A stretch of 64,000 nucleotides of DNA from Nemorincola sp044225795 (GCA_044225795.1 JBGAIF010000001.1:434001-498000); one strand, 5' to 3'. Counted from the stretch's first letter, positions 9,027 through 18,177 are shown. Made by a program: numbers and translations. The notes: generated from the sequence alone by a model not told the origin.

Positions 9027-9085
9027 GTGCTAAAATAAAATTGAAATAAATTGCACGTTTAGCCGAAAAACAGCATGACACCTGC

Positions 9086-9862
9086 ATGATAAAACGTCTT
9101 CTATTCAGCCTCCTTGGAACTAAAAATTACCTGAAGGCGCTTCATATGGGTTTTCGTTTTTCTTACGGTGCAGGTCTGCTGAAGAACGACGTAGTATACA
9201 AATACCACTACTTCAACAGGAATGTATTCCGCGATGGAGATGTAGTATTGGACATTGGTGGTAACCTCGGGTATTATACTACTCTTTTTTCTGGATGGGT
9301 GGGCAAAAGCGGGCACGTTTACGCGGTAGAGCCTGTTGACATTTACTTTGAGACACTGAAATGGGCTACCCGCAATTGCCCTAATGTTACTTTATACAAC
9401 AATGCGTTAGGAAACGAAGAAAAAGAGATCATACTTTCCACGCCGGGCGGTCTTGGCTATCTGAGAACCGGTGTAACACACGTTGCGTCACAAGCAGAGG
9501 CTGCAGATAGCAGCAATTATAATTTCAAAGCGCAGATGGTGCGTGGCAGTAAATTGTTCGGCGGCCTGCAACGCATTGACTTTATCAAATGCGATGTTGA
9601 GGGTTATGAAGAATATATCCTTGCAGAAATGAAGGATATCCTTGTAAAACATAAGCCGGTGATACAGCTCGAAACTTATGGCGATCAGCAGGTACGTATC
9701 GAGGCTCTGCTTACCGGCATGGGTTATGAAATATATGATATTGAAAATGGCAAGGTGATTCTGCGAGATAACAGGTCAGTAGTACAATATGGTGATCTGT
9801 ACTTCATTCACAAGGACAATAAGGCGATCCTTGAACGATTGAAACAGAAAGGTCTTGCCTAA
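9086..9862 (+). CDS. FkbM family methyltransferase
   Basis: This 258-residue class I SAM-dependent methyltransferase has the FkbM signatures: DIGGNLGYYT (56-65) binds SAM, VEP (81-83) contacts its ribose, and IKCDVEGYE (166-173) is typical of FkbM. The family O-methylates sugars in glycans and natural products; here the acceptor is unknown. The N-terminal 45 residues are basic and hydrophobic and could contact membrane-bound substrates. No glycan cluster flanks it. It ends at a strong terminator shared with gyrB. Confidence 0.88.
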   Translation: MIKRLLFSLLGTKNYLKALHMGFRFSYGAGLLKNDVVYKYHYFNRNVFRDGDVVLDIGGNLGYYTTLFSGWVGKSGHVYAVEPVDIYFETLKWATRNCPNVTLYNNALGNEEKEIILSTPGGLGYLRTGVTHVASQAEAADSSNYNFKAQMVRGSKLFGGLQRIDFIKCDVEGYEEYILAEMKDILVKHKPVIQLETYGDQQVRIEALLTGMGYEIYDIENGKVILRDNRSVVQYGDLYFIHKDNKAILERLKQKGLA

Positions 9863-9867
9863 GCTTA

Positions 9868-9902
9868 CAATAAACGGCCCCGCAATGCGGGGCCGTTTAT
9901 TG
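9868..9902. terminator. Bidirectional intrinsic terminator between FkbM gene and gyrB
   Basis: Perfect arms 9868-9884 and 9886-9902 (core ACGGCCCCGC) with AATAA/TTATT ends make a strong hairpin followed by U-rich sequence in both directions, between convergent genes. Confidence 0.85.
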
Positions 9903-9917
9903 TCAATCCGTTTACAA

Positions 9918-11894
9918 TTACACGTCTATTTTGGCATACTTAGCGTGCGTCTCGATGAACTCCCTGCGCGGAGGCACCTCGTCGCCCATCAGCATAGAGA
10001 ATATCTCGTTGGCATAAGTATCACTTTCTATGCTCACGCTTTTCAACGTACGTGTAGCGGGGTTCATGGTTGTCTCCCAAAGTTGCTCTGCATTCATTTC
10101 ACCCAAACCTTTGTATCGCTGCACGTTCACAGAGTCTTCCTTGCCGTTGCCCAGCCTTTCCATAGCGGCTTTACGGCTTTCTTCATCCCATGCATACACC
10201 TGGTCCTTGCCCTTTTTCACAAGATACAGAGGTGGTTGCGCGAGATACACATAACCTTGTAGCACCAGGTCCTTCATATACCGGTAGAAGAAAGTGAGTA
10301 TCAGCGTCGCGATATGAGAACCGTCCACATCCGCATCGGTCATGATGATGATCTTGTGATAACGAAGCTTGGTCAGGTTCAGTGCCTTGGGGTCTTCCGG
10401 AGTACCAATGGTAACCCCCAATGCAGTGAACATATTCTTGATCTCCTCGTTCTCGTATATCTTATACTCCTGTGCTTTCTCTACGTTAAGTATCTTACCG
10501 CGTAGTGGCAATATGGCCTGGAATGCCCTGTCCCTGCCTTGCTTGGCCGTTCCACCGGCCGAGTCACCTTCCACCAGGTACAGCTCGCATTTTTCCGGGT
10601 CCCTTTCAGAACAGTCAGCCAGTTTGCCCGGCATGCCTCCGCCGGTAAGCACACTTTTACGCTGCACCATTTCACGCGCCTTACGCGCCGCGGCACGTGC
10701 CTGTGCAGCGAGTATCACTTTATCAATAATGTACTTTGCTTCCTTCGGATGTTCTTCAAGATATGCTTCCAGCACACGGCTTACACATACATCTACCACA
10801 CCCATCACATCGTTATTACCCAGCTTTGTCTTGGTCTGGCCTTCAAACTGTGGCTCCGGAACTTTTACTGAGATAATAGCGCTAAGCCCTTCACGGAAGT
10901 CGTCTCCGGTGATCTCCACTTTAGCCTTCTCAAACATCTTGTTCTTATCGCCATACGCTTTGAACACGCGCGTAATGGCACGACGAAATCCCGCAACATG
11001 CGTACCACCTTCTATCGTGTTGATGTTGTTTACATAAGAGAAGATATTTTCACTGTACGACGTGTTGTAAGAAAGTGCCACATCCACTGTCACATTTGTC
11101 TCCTTATCATGAGCCTCTACAAATATCGGTGTCTGCAACAAGGGGTCTCTCTTTGCAGCTTTGTCCAGGGTCTGGACAAATTCAACAATACCACCCTCAC
11201 TGTAATAGGTTTCCGACGATATGTGGTCTTCACCGGAATTATCACGCGCATCATTCAGCGTGATACGGATACCCTTGTTCAGGTAGCTCAGTTCGCGGAG
11301 GCGGCCTGCGAGTATCTCGCGCTTATATACTGTATCCTTGAAAATAGTTCCGTCTGGCGAGAAATGAACCAGTGTACCCGTCTTTTCAGATGGCTCACCG
11401 GTTTCGCGAACGGCATATTTTGGGACCCCCCTTTCATATTCCTGCTCAAAGGTTTTTCCTTCACGGTACACAGTTACATGCAGGCGTGTACTCAGCGCAT
11501 TCACGCAGCTCACGCCCACACCATGCAATCCACCGGACACCTTATAAGTATCCTTGTCAAATTTGCCACCGGCATGCAACACCGTCATTACTAGCTCCAG
11601 CGCAGAGCGGCCCTCCTTGGCATTGATACCCGTAGGAATACCACGACCATCATCCAGCACACTGATCGAGTTGTCCGCATGAATGGTGACAAGGATATTC
11701 TTACAATATCCTGCCAGCGCCTCATCTATCGAGTTATCTACTACTTCATACACCAGGTGATGCAGGCCTTTTACACCTATATCACCGATGTACATCGCGG
11801 GACGTTTACGAACCGCTTCCAGGCCTTCCAGCACCTGGATACTATCCGCACCATACGTGGTGGGCACCTGTAAAACTTCGTTTCCAGTATCCAT
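9918..11894 (-). CDS. gyrB: DNA gyrase subunit B
   Basis: GyrB is the ATPase and TOPRIM subunit of gyrase, which introduces negative supercoils. The 658-residue protein has the GHKL ATP site (EVVDNSIDEALAG, DDGRGIP, GGLHGVGVSCVNALS), the transducer region, the TOPRIM EGDSAGGTAKQGRDRAFQAI and PLRGKILNVEKA, the acidic DADVDGSH metal site and the C-terminal GEMNAEQLWETTMNP. Length and order are those of short GyrB without the enterobacterial insertion. The ATG at 11894 is preferred to a GTG three codons upstream. It is monocistronic here; gyrA is not in the window. Confidence 0.98.
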   Translation of the reverse strand: MDTGNEVLQVPTTYGADSIQVLEGLEAVRKRPAMYIGDIGVKGLHHLVYEVVDNSIDEALAGYCKNILVTIHADNSISVLDDGRGIPTGINAKEGRSALELVMTVLHAGGKFDKDTYKVSGGLHGVGVSCVNALSTRLHVTVYREGKTFEQEYERGVPKYAVRETGEPSEKTGTLVHFSPDGTIFKDTVYKREILAGRLRELSYLNKGIRITLNDARDNSGEDHISSETYYSEGGIVEFVQTLDKAAKRDPLLQTPIFVEAHDKETNVTVDVALSYNTSYSENIFSYVNNINTIEGGTHVAGFRRAITRVFKAYGDKNKMFEKAKVEITGDDFREGLSAIISVKVPEPQFEGQTKTKLGNNDVMGVVDVCVSRVLEAYLEEHPKEAKYIIDKVILAAQARAAARKAREMVQRKSVLTGGGMPGKLADCSERDPEKCELYLVEGDSAGGTAKQGRDRAFQAILPLRGKILNVEKAQEYKIYENEEIKNMFTALGVTIGTPEDPKALNLTKLRYHKIIIMTDADVDGSHIATLILTFFYRYMKDLVLQGYVYLAQPPLYLVKKGKDQVYAWDEESRKAAMERLGNGKEDSVNVQRYKGLGEMNAEQLWETTMNPATRTLKSVSIESDTYANEIFSMLMGDEVPPRREFIETHAKYAKIDV

Positions 11895-12141
11895 ATTATT
11901 CACTAACCGAAATGTTTATTTTTTAGGGGTAACTACTGCAAAAAAACAACGCCCGAAATACATGCAGAAAAATATTATTTGCGACTGTTTTTTAACTCAA
12001 CAAAGATAACGAAAACATAGCTCCAAACCAATAAAAATCGGGGTTGAAAAAGGGCCTTAAACCCTTGAAAAATGCTGATTTGTGGATAACTCGGGTATTT
12101 ATTAACAGATTTGATTTTCGGGACCATTCGGGTTGGCTTTT

Positions 12142-13278
12142 TTACAGGCCAAAACCCAGTCCTATCTCACCCGTTTCGGCAGTAGTTTTATGGGCTTTCA
12201 CATAGGCATACACACATAGCTCTTTTAATAGCCCTTTTTCCTTTTGCACTACATAATAATTAGCCCCTGCTTTTTCATAATAAGCCCCGAGATTCACATA
12301 AGATGGCTGCAAATAAACCCCTACCTGGAACATAATACCAAGACGGCCCAGCAGGTATTCATCCCCGGCAAACACCGCGCTTTTATACGCGTTCTTCACT
12401 TCTTCTCCGGTAACCAGTTCATTGTTTCTGAGATAGGCATACACATTCTCATGGTAAGAGTAATCAAGTCCGCCAAAGAATTTGTTGTTGTTTCGCCAGC
12501 GTTTACTCACAAATCCCGATAGCATATATTCCTTGTAGATCGGTCCGCCGGCTGTATAAGACGCCACAAATCCCATACCGGTCCTTGCTTGTAGCAGCCA
12601 CCTGTTAGGCAACCTTGGCAGTGGTCTGCTGTCATGCGCAGGACGATAAGTAACCGGCGCATATGTAACGCCTGCATGTGCCGCCGCCATATTGATGCCA
12701 AGATTAGGCTTACGAAAAGATGAATTAGAGATGTGAACGAGATTACCCCCCGCCTGGAACGCCCAGTGCTTATTGATATGATACCGCACGTCGGTTTGTA
12801 TCATCGCGAAGTCATTCACATGGCTACCCTCGGCTATATTGATCGTATTTACAGGGTTTATACGGCTGAATGCCCTGGTAACGTACCCTATTCCATTGCC
12901 CAGGCGAAATGTCCATTGCCAACCTCGTCTATTGATGATCGGGAACTCAAATGCAGGATATATGCCCACCAATTGCCCATAAACAGAGTCAATACCATAA
13001 TTCACATAGGTTACTCCTAATCCCCATGCGGGATAACCACATCGCTTCTCCCAGTCATGCTTTCCATTGGTCTGATGAAAAAAAGCTGCGTCTATGCCGG
13101 TGGTAAGCGCAGGGATGGGCAGCGTGAATTTCTTTTCATGCCGGAACACCTTTCCGGCAATGCCATTCACCTGTACCTCTGTTCCATAAAAGTGAGGTTG
13201 TTCCTGGCCTTTTGCTTTGCACAAGCAAGTGAGGCAAAAGAGCACCAAATATGTATATCTGTATAAACCTTTGATCAT
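12142..13278 (-). CDS. Acyloxyacyl hydrolase / PagL-type lipid A 3-O-deacylase
   Basis: This 378-residue protein has a signal peptide and a C-terminal beta-barrel-like end (GEIGLGFGL). The HISNSSFRKPNLG stretch (182-194) carries the H-x-S-N motif of PagL, in which His and Ser are catalytic residues that remove the 3-O acyl chain from lipid A in the outer membrane. It is longer than PagL itself, as in other Bacteroidota members. Its ATG overlaps the stop of the upstream mini-LETM1 gene by four bases, so the two are probably translated together. Confidence 0.85.
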   Translation of the reverse strand: MIKGLYRYTYLVLFCLTCLCKAKGQEQPHFYGTEVQVNGIAGKVFRHEKKFTLPIPALTTGIDAAFFHQTNGKHDWEKRCGYPAWGLGVTYVNYGIDSVYGQLVGIYPAFEFPIINRRGWQWTFRLGNGIGYVTRAFSRINPVNTINIAEGSHVNDFAMIQTDVRYHINKHWAFQAGGNLVHISNSSFRKPNLGINMAAAHAGVTYAPVTYRPAHDSRPLPRLPNRWLLQARTGMGFVASYTAGGPIYKEYMLSGFVSKRWRNNNKFFGGLDYSYHENVYAYLRNNELVTGEEVKNAYKSAVFAGDEYLLGRLGIMFQVGVYLQPSYVNLGAYYEKAGANYYVVQKEKGLLKELCVYAYVKAHKTTAETGEIGLGFGL

Positions 13279-13571
13279 GCCACAGACGGCAATAAATTGA
13301 TGTTGTGCTTACCGGCCACTTTTATAAGGATAGGCATGATGATGGAAGCGCCGGGAATCAGCACGAATGGCACCATTACACCACATATCTTCAGCGTATC
13401 TGCCAATTGCAGCTTCAATGCCTTTTCCTCATCTTGCGTTATATGGCCGGTCTCTATATATTTCCTGATGATGATTCCGGTTGTTTGAGCGTGCTTCCCC
13501 TCCTTGTGCACACTCACTAAGAAATGATGCGCACTCTCCTCAATATGTTTAATGATGATAGCCTTCTCCAT
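13275..13571 (-). CDS. Mini-LETM1 domain protein (98 aa)
   Basis: The C-terminal half, from about DEEKALKLQLADTLKICG through PFVLIPGASIIMP to NINLLPS, resembles the core of the LETM1 domain, including its PGG/LLPLLxK...LLPS pattern. LETM1 is a mitochondrial inner-membrane ribosome-binding and ion-exchange protein; bacterial short forms have no assigned role. The N-terminal half is a charged helix. I chose the ATG at 13571 because a TATATTTG box on the same strand ends 5 nt upstream of it; an extension to 13703 would run across the divergent promoter. It is four-base overlapped with the PagL-like gene. Confidence 0.75.
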   Translation of the reverse strand: MEKAIIIKHIEESAHHFLVSVHKEGKHAQTTGIIIRKYIETGHITQDEEKALKLQLADTLKICGVMVPFVLIPGASIIMPILIKVAGKHNINLLPSVA

Positions 13572-13576
13572 AAAGG

Positions 13577-13584
13577 CAAATATA
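13577..13584 (-). promoter_or_regulatory. -7 promoter box (TATATTTG) for the mini-LETM1/PagL pair, probably leaderless
   Basis: On the minus strand TATATTTG is followed by 5 nt (CCTTT) and the ATG at 13571, so transcription should start at or within a few bases of the start codon. No clear -33 TTG is seen. Confidence 0.55.
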
Positions 13585-13606
13585 GCATTAATATTTTTTA
13601 ACCTAT

Positions 13607-13633
13607 TTGACCAGCTAAGTTTACATACCTTTG
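13607..13633 (+). promoter_or_regulatory. -33/-7 promoter (TTG-N16-TACCTTTG) for DUF502-serC-DUF1015, probably leaderless
   Basis: TTG at 13607-13609 and TACCTTTG at 13626-13633 fit the Bacteroidota sigma consensus, with a slightly short spacer. The ATG at 13639 lies 5 nt after the box, so the mRNA is likely leaderless. It is back-to-back with the 13577 promoter. Confidence 0.6.
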
Positions 13634-13638
13634 CACCC

Positions 13639-14247
13639 ATGCGTCGCTTTGCTGCTATTCTGCTTAGGTCATTTCTGCAGGGATTGCTGTTACTCAGCCC
13701 CATAGCGTTAACAGGTTATTTGCTATACACTGTATTTGTAAATATCGACAGCCTTGTGCCTGTAGAACAGATGCATATGCCACGTGGAATAGGCTTCCTC
13801 ATCATCATAGTTACTGTTACGGTTATCGGTTTCCTCGGTACAAGATTTTTCATCGGTAAATGGATATTTGATTCGTTCGCTAATTTGCTTGAACATACGC
13901 CTGGCGTCAAGTTCATCTATTCTTCCATCCGCGATGTGATCAAATCATTTGTAGGGGATAAGAAACGTTTCAATAAACCCGTTTGGGTTTGTGTAAATGT
14001 CAATCCGGAGATCTGGAGGATAGGTTTTATGACGCAAAGCGACATGTCTCATCTGGGGCTCCGGGATAAGGTCGCTGTTTATATGCCGCATGCTTACGCT
14101 ATCTCAGGCTGGGTCATTGTTATAGACAGTAACAACATTAAACCGGTCACAGATATGACTGCCGGTGAGGCGATGAAGTTTGCCGTTAGCGGCGGCATCA
14201 CCACAGAGGTGGAAACAGAACATAATGGGAAGAAAGATAAACTTTAA
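13639..14247 (+). CDS. DUF502 membrane protein
   Basis: The 202-residue protein has two membrane segments (about 8-31 and 46-68) followed by a soluble domain with EHTPGVKFIYSSIRDVIKSF, typical of DUF502. Family members have no known biochemical function in bacteria. The start at 13639 is set by a promoter box 5 nt upstream. Its 3' end overlaps the serC start by 23 nt in another frame, so it is co-transcribed and perhaps coupled with serC. Confidence 0.85.
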   Translation: MRRFAAILLRSFLQGLLLLSPIALTGYLLYTVFVNIDSLVPVEQMHMPRGIGFLIIIVTVTVIGFLGTRFFIGKWIFDSFANLLEHTPGVKFIYSSIRDVIKSFVGDKKRFNKPVWVCVNVNPEIWRIGFMTQSDMSHLGLRDKVAVYMPHAYAISGWVIVIDSNNIKPVTDMTAGEAMKFAVSGGITTEVETEHNGKKDKL

Positions 14248-15289
14248 CGCAGGCCCTGCTGCGCTTCCCGAAAGTGTGCTACAGGAAGTTGCCGCGGCTA
14301 CAATAGACTACAACAATACAGGTCTATCTATCCTGGAATTACCTCACAGGGGAAAAGAATTCCTTGCTATCATCGAGGAAAGTAAACAGTTGGTCAGGGA
14401 GTTATGTAGTCTCGACGACCGCTACGAGATATTGTGGTTGCACGGAGGAGGCAGGCTGCAGTTTTGCATGATTCCAATGAATTTTCTTCCTGCACACCAG
14501 TCAGCCGGATACATTAACAGCGGGCACTGGGCCGAAGAAGCAGCCGAATATGCGGCAGGCTATGGAGATGTACAGATACTCGCCTCCTCAAAAGAGGTCA
14601 ACTATAGTCATTTACCGGAGTGGCCGGCCAACATACCTGATAAACTTGCCTACCTGCACTTCACAACGAACAGTACCATATACGGAACCCAGTGGCATCA
14701 TTTTCCCGAGGTGACGACACCACTGATTGCCGATATGAGCAGCGACATTTTCTCCCGCCGCCACAACTACTCTCGTTATGCAATGTTCTATGCAGCTGCA
14801 CAAAAAAATCTCGGTGTTGCCGGTGTAGCGCTCGCTGTCATCAGGAAAGACATGTTGAACCGCACGGCGAGAATACTGCCGCCAATGCTCAGCTATAAGC
14901 AGCAGGCACTTGAGAACTCTATACTCAATACCGCAAACGTGGCCGGCATCTACACCTCTTTGCTCATGCTCCGGTGGACAAAGAATAAGGGCATTCAGGC
15001 AATAGAGGAGGAAAATAACAAGAAGGCGCAGCTACTTTATGACGCTCTTGACAATAGTAAGACCTTCATACCGTACGTTACAGAAAAAACACACAGAAGC
15101 TTAATGAATGTCTGCTTCACGGCAGACACTCCGGCCAATGAAGCTTTGTTACTTCAACTATGTGATGAAAATAATATTACCGGCATCAGGGGACATCGCT
15201 CCGTAGGTGGCTTCCGTGTGTCTTTGTATAATGCAGTATCTTTAACCGCAGTAGAAAAATTAGTAGCATTGATCAAATCACTTCCGTAA
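14225..15289 (+). CDS. serC: Phosphoserine aminotransferase
   Basis: SerC is a PLP enzyme that converts 3-phosphohydroxypyruvate and glutamate to phosphoserine, the second step of serine synthesis; it can also serve pyridoxine synthesis. The 354-residue protein has the N-terminal FNAGPAALPESVL, HGGGRLQF, ADMSSDIFSR and the PLP Lys194 in AAQKNLGVAG, ending with GHRSVGGFRVSLYNAV. The ATG at 14225 lies inside the end of the DUF502 gene. DUF1015 follows 15 nt after the stop. serC-DUF1015 is a common pairing in Bacteroidota, often with serA, which is absent here. Confidence 0.97.
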   Translation: MGRKINFNAGPAALPESVLQEVAAATIDYNNTGLSILELPHRGKEFLAIIEESKQLVRELCSLDDRYEILWLHGGGRLQFCMIPMNFLPAHQSAGYINSGHWAEEAAEYAAGYGDVQILASSKEVNYSHLPEWPANIPDKLAYLHFTTNSTIYGTQWHHFPEVTTPLIADMSSDIFSRRHNYSRYAMFYAAAQKNLGVAGVALAVIRKDMLNRTARILPPMLSYKQQALENSILNTANVAGIYTSLLMLRWTKNKGIQAIEEENNKKAQLLYDALDNSKTFIPYVTEKTHRSLMNVCFTADTPANEALLLQLCDENNITGIRGHRSVGGFRVSLYNAVSLTAVEKLVALIKSLP

Positions 15290-15304
15290 GGAAGCACAGA
15301 TATT

Positions 15305-16546
15305 ATGGCAAAAATTACCCCCTTCAAAGGACTGAGACCAATACAGGTACTCGCAGAAAAAGTGGCAACCCTTCCGTATGATGTTGTAAGCGTAGCGGAA
15401 GCGCGTGAATTCAGGAAAGATCATTATAACTTTTATCATGTTACCCGGTCTGAAATAGATCTTGCCGAGAATGTGGACGTGCACAGCATACTTGTGTATG
15501 AAAAGGCAAAAGAAAACCTGGACCAGATGATACAGAACAAGGTACTTGTTCAGGATAATGACCCTTGCTATTATATCTATGAACTTGTTATGGACGGGCG
15601 TTCACAAACAGGGCTCATCTGCGGCTCATCAATTGATGACTATAATAATGGCATCATTAAAAAGCATGAGTTTACCCGTCCGGAGAAAGAACAGGACAGG
15701 ATCAATCACATCCTTACTACAGGTGCGCAAACAGGTGTTGTATTCCTTGCTTACAACGATTGTGCCAGTGTAGAGAATATTATCGGCGACTGGAAGAAAA
15801 CACATGCGCCCGAATACGACTTTACCGCGGCTGATGGCATCCGGCATATACTGTGGGTGGTTAATGACTATTCAAAGGTTGCTTCCATCACACATAGCTT
15901 TACCAACGATGTTCCGTGCACCTATATTGCAGACGGGCACCACCGTGCAGCATCCGCTGCTAAGGTTTGTAAGGAGATGCGCGAAAATGGTTACTCCATA
16001 GATGGAGACGAGGCATTTAATTACTTCATTACCTGCATCTTCCCTGCCAGCCAACTCAAGATCATGGACTATAACCGCGTGGCTAAGGACCTGCACGGCA
16101 TGATCCCTGAAGAATTTGTACAGGCTCTGCAAAAAGACTTTGAAGTTTTCCGCATAGGCGACACCGCATTCAAACCCGCACAACCTCATGAATTTGGTAT
16201 GTATCTCGATGGCAAATGGTACAAACTCGTGGCCCGTACCGGAACCTGGACCGAAGACCCGATAGGGGTGCTGGATGTCACGATACTACAACAAAATGTA
16301 CTGGATAAACTCCTCGGAATAAAAGATCCGCGTACCGACAAGCGCATCGACTTTGTAGGCGGCATACGTGGCATGGGCGCACTGGAGAAGAAAGTGAGCA
16401 GTAAAGAAATGGCGGTTGCATTCTCTCTGTACCCCGTATCCATACAGCAGCTTTTTAATATAGCAGACAGCGGCAATGTGATGCCACCCAAAAGCACATG
16501 GTTCGAACCTAAGCTCCGCGACGGATTGGTTGTCTATATGATATAG
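15305..16546 (+). CDS. DUF1015 family protein
   Basis: This 413-residue protein matches DUF1015 from the start (ITPFKGLRP, then ATLPYDVVS) through YIADGHHRAASA, a conserved His-rich segment, to the VGGIRGMGALEK-like end. The family is often called SerA-adjacent. Its DGHHR pattern resembles ParB-type nucleotide-binding folds, and a kinase activity on serine has been suggested for relatives. That is inference from family context; no reaction can be read from this sequence. It is the last gene of the DUF502-serC-DUF1015 run. Confidence 0.9.
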   Translation: MAKITPFKGLRPIQVLAEKVATLPYDVVSVAEAREFRKDHYNFYHVTRSEIDLAENVDVHSILVYEKAKENLDQMIQNKVLVQDNDPCYYIYELVMDGRSQTGLICGSSIDDYNNGIIKKHEFTRPEKEQDRINHILTTGAQTGVVFLAYNDCASVENIIGDWKKTHAPEYDFTAADGIRHILWVVNDYSKVASITHSFTNDVPCTYIADGHHRAASAAKVCKEMRENGYSIDGDEAFNYFITCIFPASQLKIMDYNRVAKDLHGMIPEEFVQALQKDFEVFRIGDTAFKPAQPHEFGMYLDGKWYKLVARTGTWTEDPIGVLDVTILQQNVLDKLLGIKDPRTDKRIDFVGGIRGMGALEKKVSSKEMAVAFSLYPVSIQQLFNIADSGNVMPPKSTWFEPKLRDGLVVYMI

Positions 16547-16620
16547 AGCGTTATCAATATCGTCTATCGGGCTACAGCTAATAACTGATAGTTCCCTGAC
16601 AAATGATATAGGATAGTGAC

Positions 16621-16628
16621 TAACTTTG
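16621..16628 (+). promoter_or_regulatory. Putative -7 box (TAACTTTG) for the AraC-type regulator
   Basis: Fits TAnnTTTG and ends 5 nt before an in-frame GTG at 16634. If used, translation starts at 16634, not at the GTG at 16616. Confidence 0.4.
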
Positions 16629-16633
16629 CTGTA

Positions 16634-17494
16634 GTGCCATCCTTACCTGTAGATACTCAGCAGATACTCGATCCCCTGGAACGTTTCCTGGGAAGTGATG
16701 CTATTGTTTTACAGGGCGACGCCCTTGCTATCAGCAATAATATCCTGGTCGAATGGGTCCGTGTTGCCCTTCCGTCAGACACCGTAGCCGAAGATGAAGG
16801 CAAATTATACCTTTTCCCGATAGGCGACGGCGAGTTCTGTCTTCAGCTTTGCTTTCTTCAATACGACGATGACGCTTCCGACAATGGAACCGTCTGCGCC
16901 ATTCGTTTCATGCCGGCCTTCTTCGGACAGTATCCGGCTGAAATGCTGATGTCCAACAAACCGTTCCGTTTCGATGAGGTAACAGAACAACAGTTTCCGG
17001 TTACCATGCAGATGAGGACGCTACTATCACAATGTGATAAAAATGTGGGCCTGGCTTCTTTTGCCAGAACTTTGCAGCAAACCGAGCTATGCCTGCAGTT
17101 ACTTCGCTCGGCCTTGGAAGGATTGACAGTGCCTATCACCGACAGCCAGGTTCCGGCCTGCCGTTTTCTTGCCTTTGAGACTGAAAGGGATAAGATATCA
17201 GAAGCACGCAATATCATCGAACAGCATCTCGACCGCCCTCATACCATCCGGGAGCTATCCCGGAAAGTAGCCATGAATGAGTGCTATCTTAAAAAAGGCT
17301 TTAAGGCACTTACCGGCAAAACCATTCATGAATATCAGCAGGAACTACGAATTGCGCGGGCAAAAGAATTGTTACAGGGCCAGGGGCTATCTGTCACAGA
17401 CGTGGCCAATACATTGGGATATAGTAGCATATCACATTTCAGTACAGCCTTCAAACGGGTGACCGGTATCAAACCTTGCGAGCTTTTATCTTAA
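16634..17494 (+). CDS. AraC family transcriptional regulator
   Basis: The C-terminal 100 residues hold two helix-turn-helix motifs of the AraC/XylS type: TIRELSRKVAMNECYLKKGFK followed by LSVTDVANTLGYSSISHFSTAFKR and the GIKPCELL end. The N-terminal 180 residues are an unrecognised sensor-like domain. The frame is open from a GTG at 16616, but a TAACTTTG box overlaps that start, so I place the start at the GTG at 16634 (286 residues). It lies 87 nt after DUF1015 and has no obvious target gene beside it. Confidence 0.85.
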   Translation: MPSLPVDTQQILDPLERFLGSDAIVLQGDALAISNNILVEWVRVALPSDTVAEDEGKLYLFPIGDGEFCLQLCFLQYDDDASDNGTVCAIRFMPAFFGQYPAEMLMSNKPFRFDEVTEQQFPVTMQMRTLLSQCDKNVGLASFARTLQQTELCLQLLRSALEGLTVPITDSQVPACRFLAFETERDKISEARNIIEQHLDRPHTIRELSRKVAMNECYLKKGFKALTGKTIHEYQQELRIARAKELLQGQGLSVTDVANTLGYSSISHFSTAFKRVTGIKPCELLS

Positions 17495-17610
17495 TAATGA
17501 TCTATTTACGAATATTTTTTTCTTTATTCATAGAGTTATCTATTATTGCTATAGCTCCCGGTAAATAAATTATTTATTAATTCGTCGCATCTACGCTCAA
17601 AACGAACAAT

Positions 17611-17711
17611 TTGGCTTGATTTTTGATGCTATATACTTACGACTCAACCAAAGAGACCCTATATATTTTTTAATGACATTGTTCTTAACAAGATAATTGG
17701 CTTGATTTTTG
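17611..17711 (+). repeat. Two copies of a 15-nt direct repeat upstream of the DUF4783 gene
   Basis: TTGGCTTGATTTTTG occurs exactly at 17611-17625 and 17697-17711. Each ends in GATTTTTG, one base from the -7 consensus TAnnTTTG, and the second copy has a TTG 22 nt upstream (17679-17681). This may be a duplicated promoter. The rest of the 17495-17752 gap is A+T-rich with nothing else recognisable. Confidence 0.5.
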
Positions 17712-17752
17712 CCTTATCTTTACTGAGACTAAATGGTAGTGTGCTTATTGAA

Positions 17753-18160
17753 ATGAAACTTTACTTAAAACGATTGTTGTTATCTTTTACCTGCCTGCTG
17801 GTATTTAACACTACGCATGCTCAGACGTCGCATACGCCACTGGAGGATATGGTGAATGCGATTCGTAATGATCATGTTGGAGATATGGTACGGTACTTTG
17901 ATAATTTTGTTCCGCTGACCATCAACAACAACCAATCTATTTACAGCCACAATCAGGCTGAAGCTGTGCTCAGAGATTTTTTCTTCAAAAATATTCCCCG
18001 CGAGTTTATTGTAATGGACAACGGATCCCCCGACAATACTTCAAAATTCATTATCGGGTACTTTACCACCACTACGAACATCAAATTCAACGTTTATATC
18101 CTGATGCGGCTAAAAGATGGCAATTATATGCTACAGGATTTCAGAATTAACCGCGAGTAA
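17753..18160 (+). CDS. DUF4783 secreted protein
   Basis: This 135-residue protein has a signal peptide ending at HAQ (about residue 24) and then a single SnoaL/NTF2-like domain: helix DMVNAIRNDHVGDMVRYFDNF, then SHNQAEAVLRDFFFKN and strands to YMLQDFRINRE. That is the layout of DUF4783, a Bacteroidota family of small periplasmic proteins of unknown role. The ATG at 17753 gives a clean signal peptide. It stands alone between an AraC gene and a terminator. Confidence 0.85.
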   Translation: MKLYLKRLLLSFTCLLVFNTTHAQTSHTPLEDMVNAIRNDHVGDMVRYFDNFVPLTINNNQSIYSHNQAEAVLRDFFFKNIPREFIVMDNGSPDNTSKFIIGYFTTTTNIKFNVYILMRLKDGNYMLQDFRINRE

Positions 18161-18177
18161 ATAATTGATACTTAATT

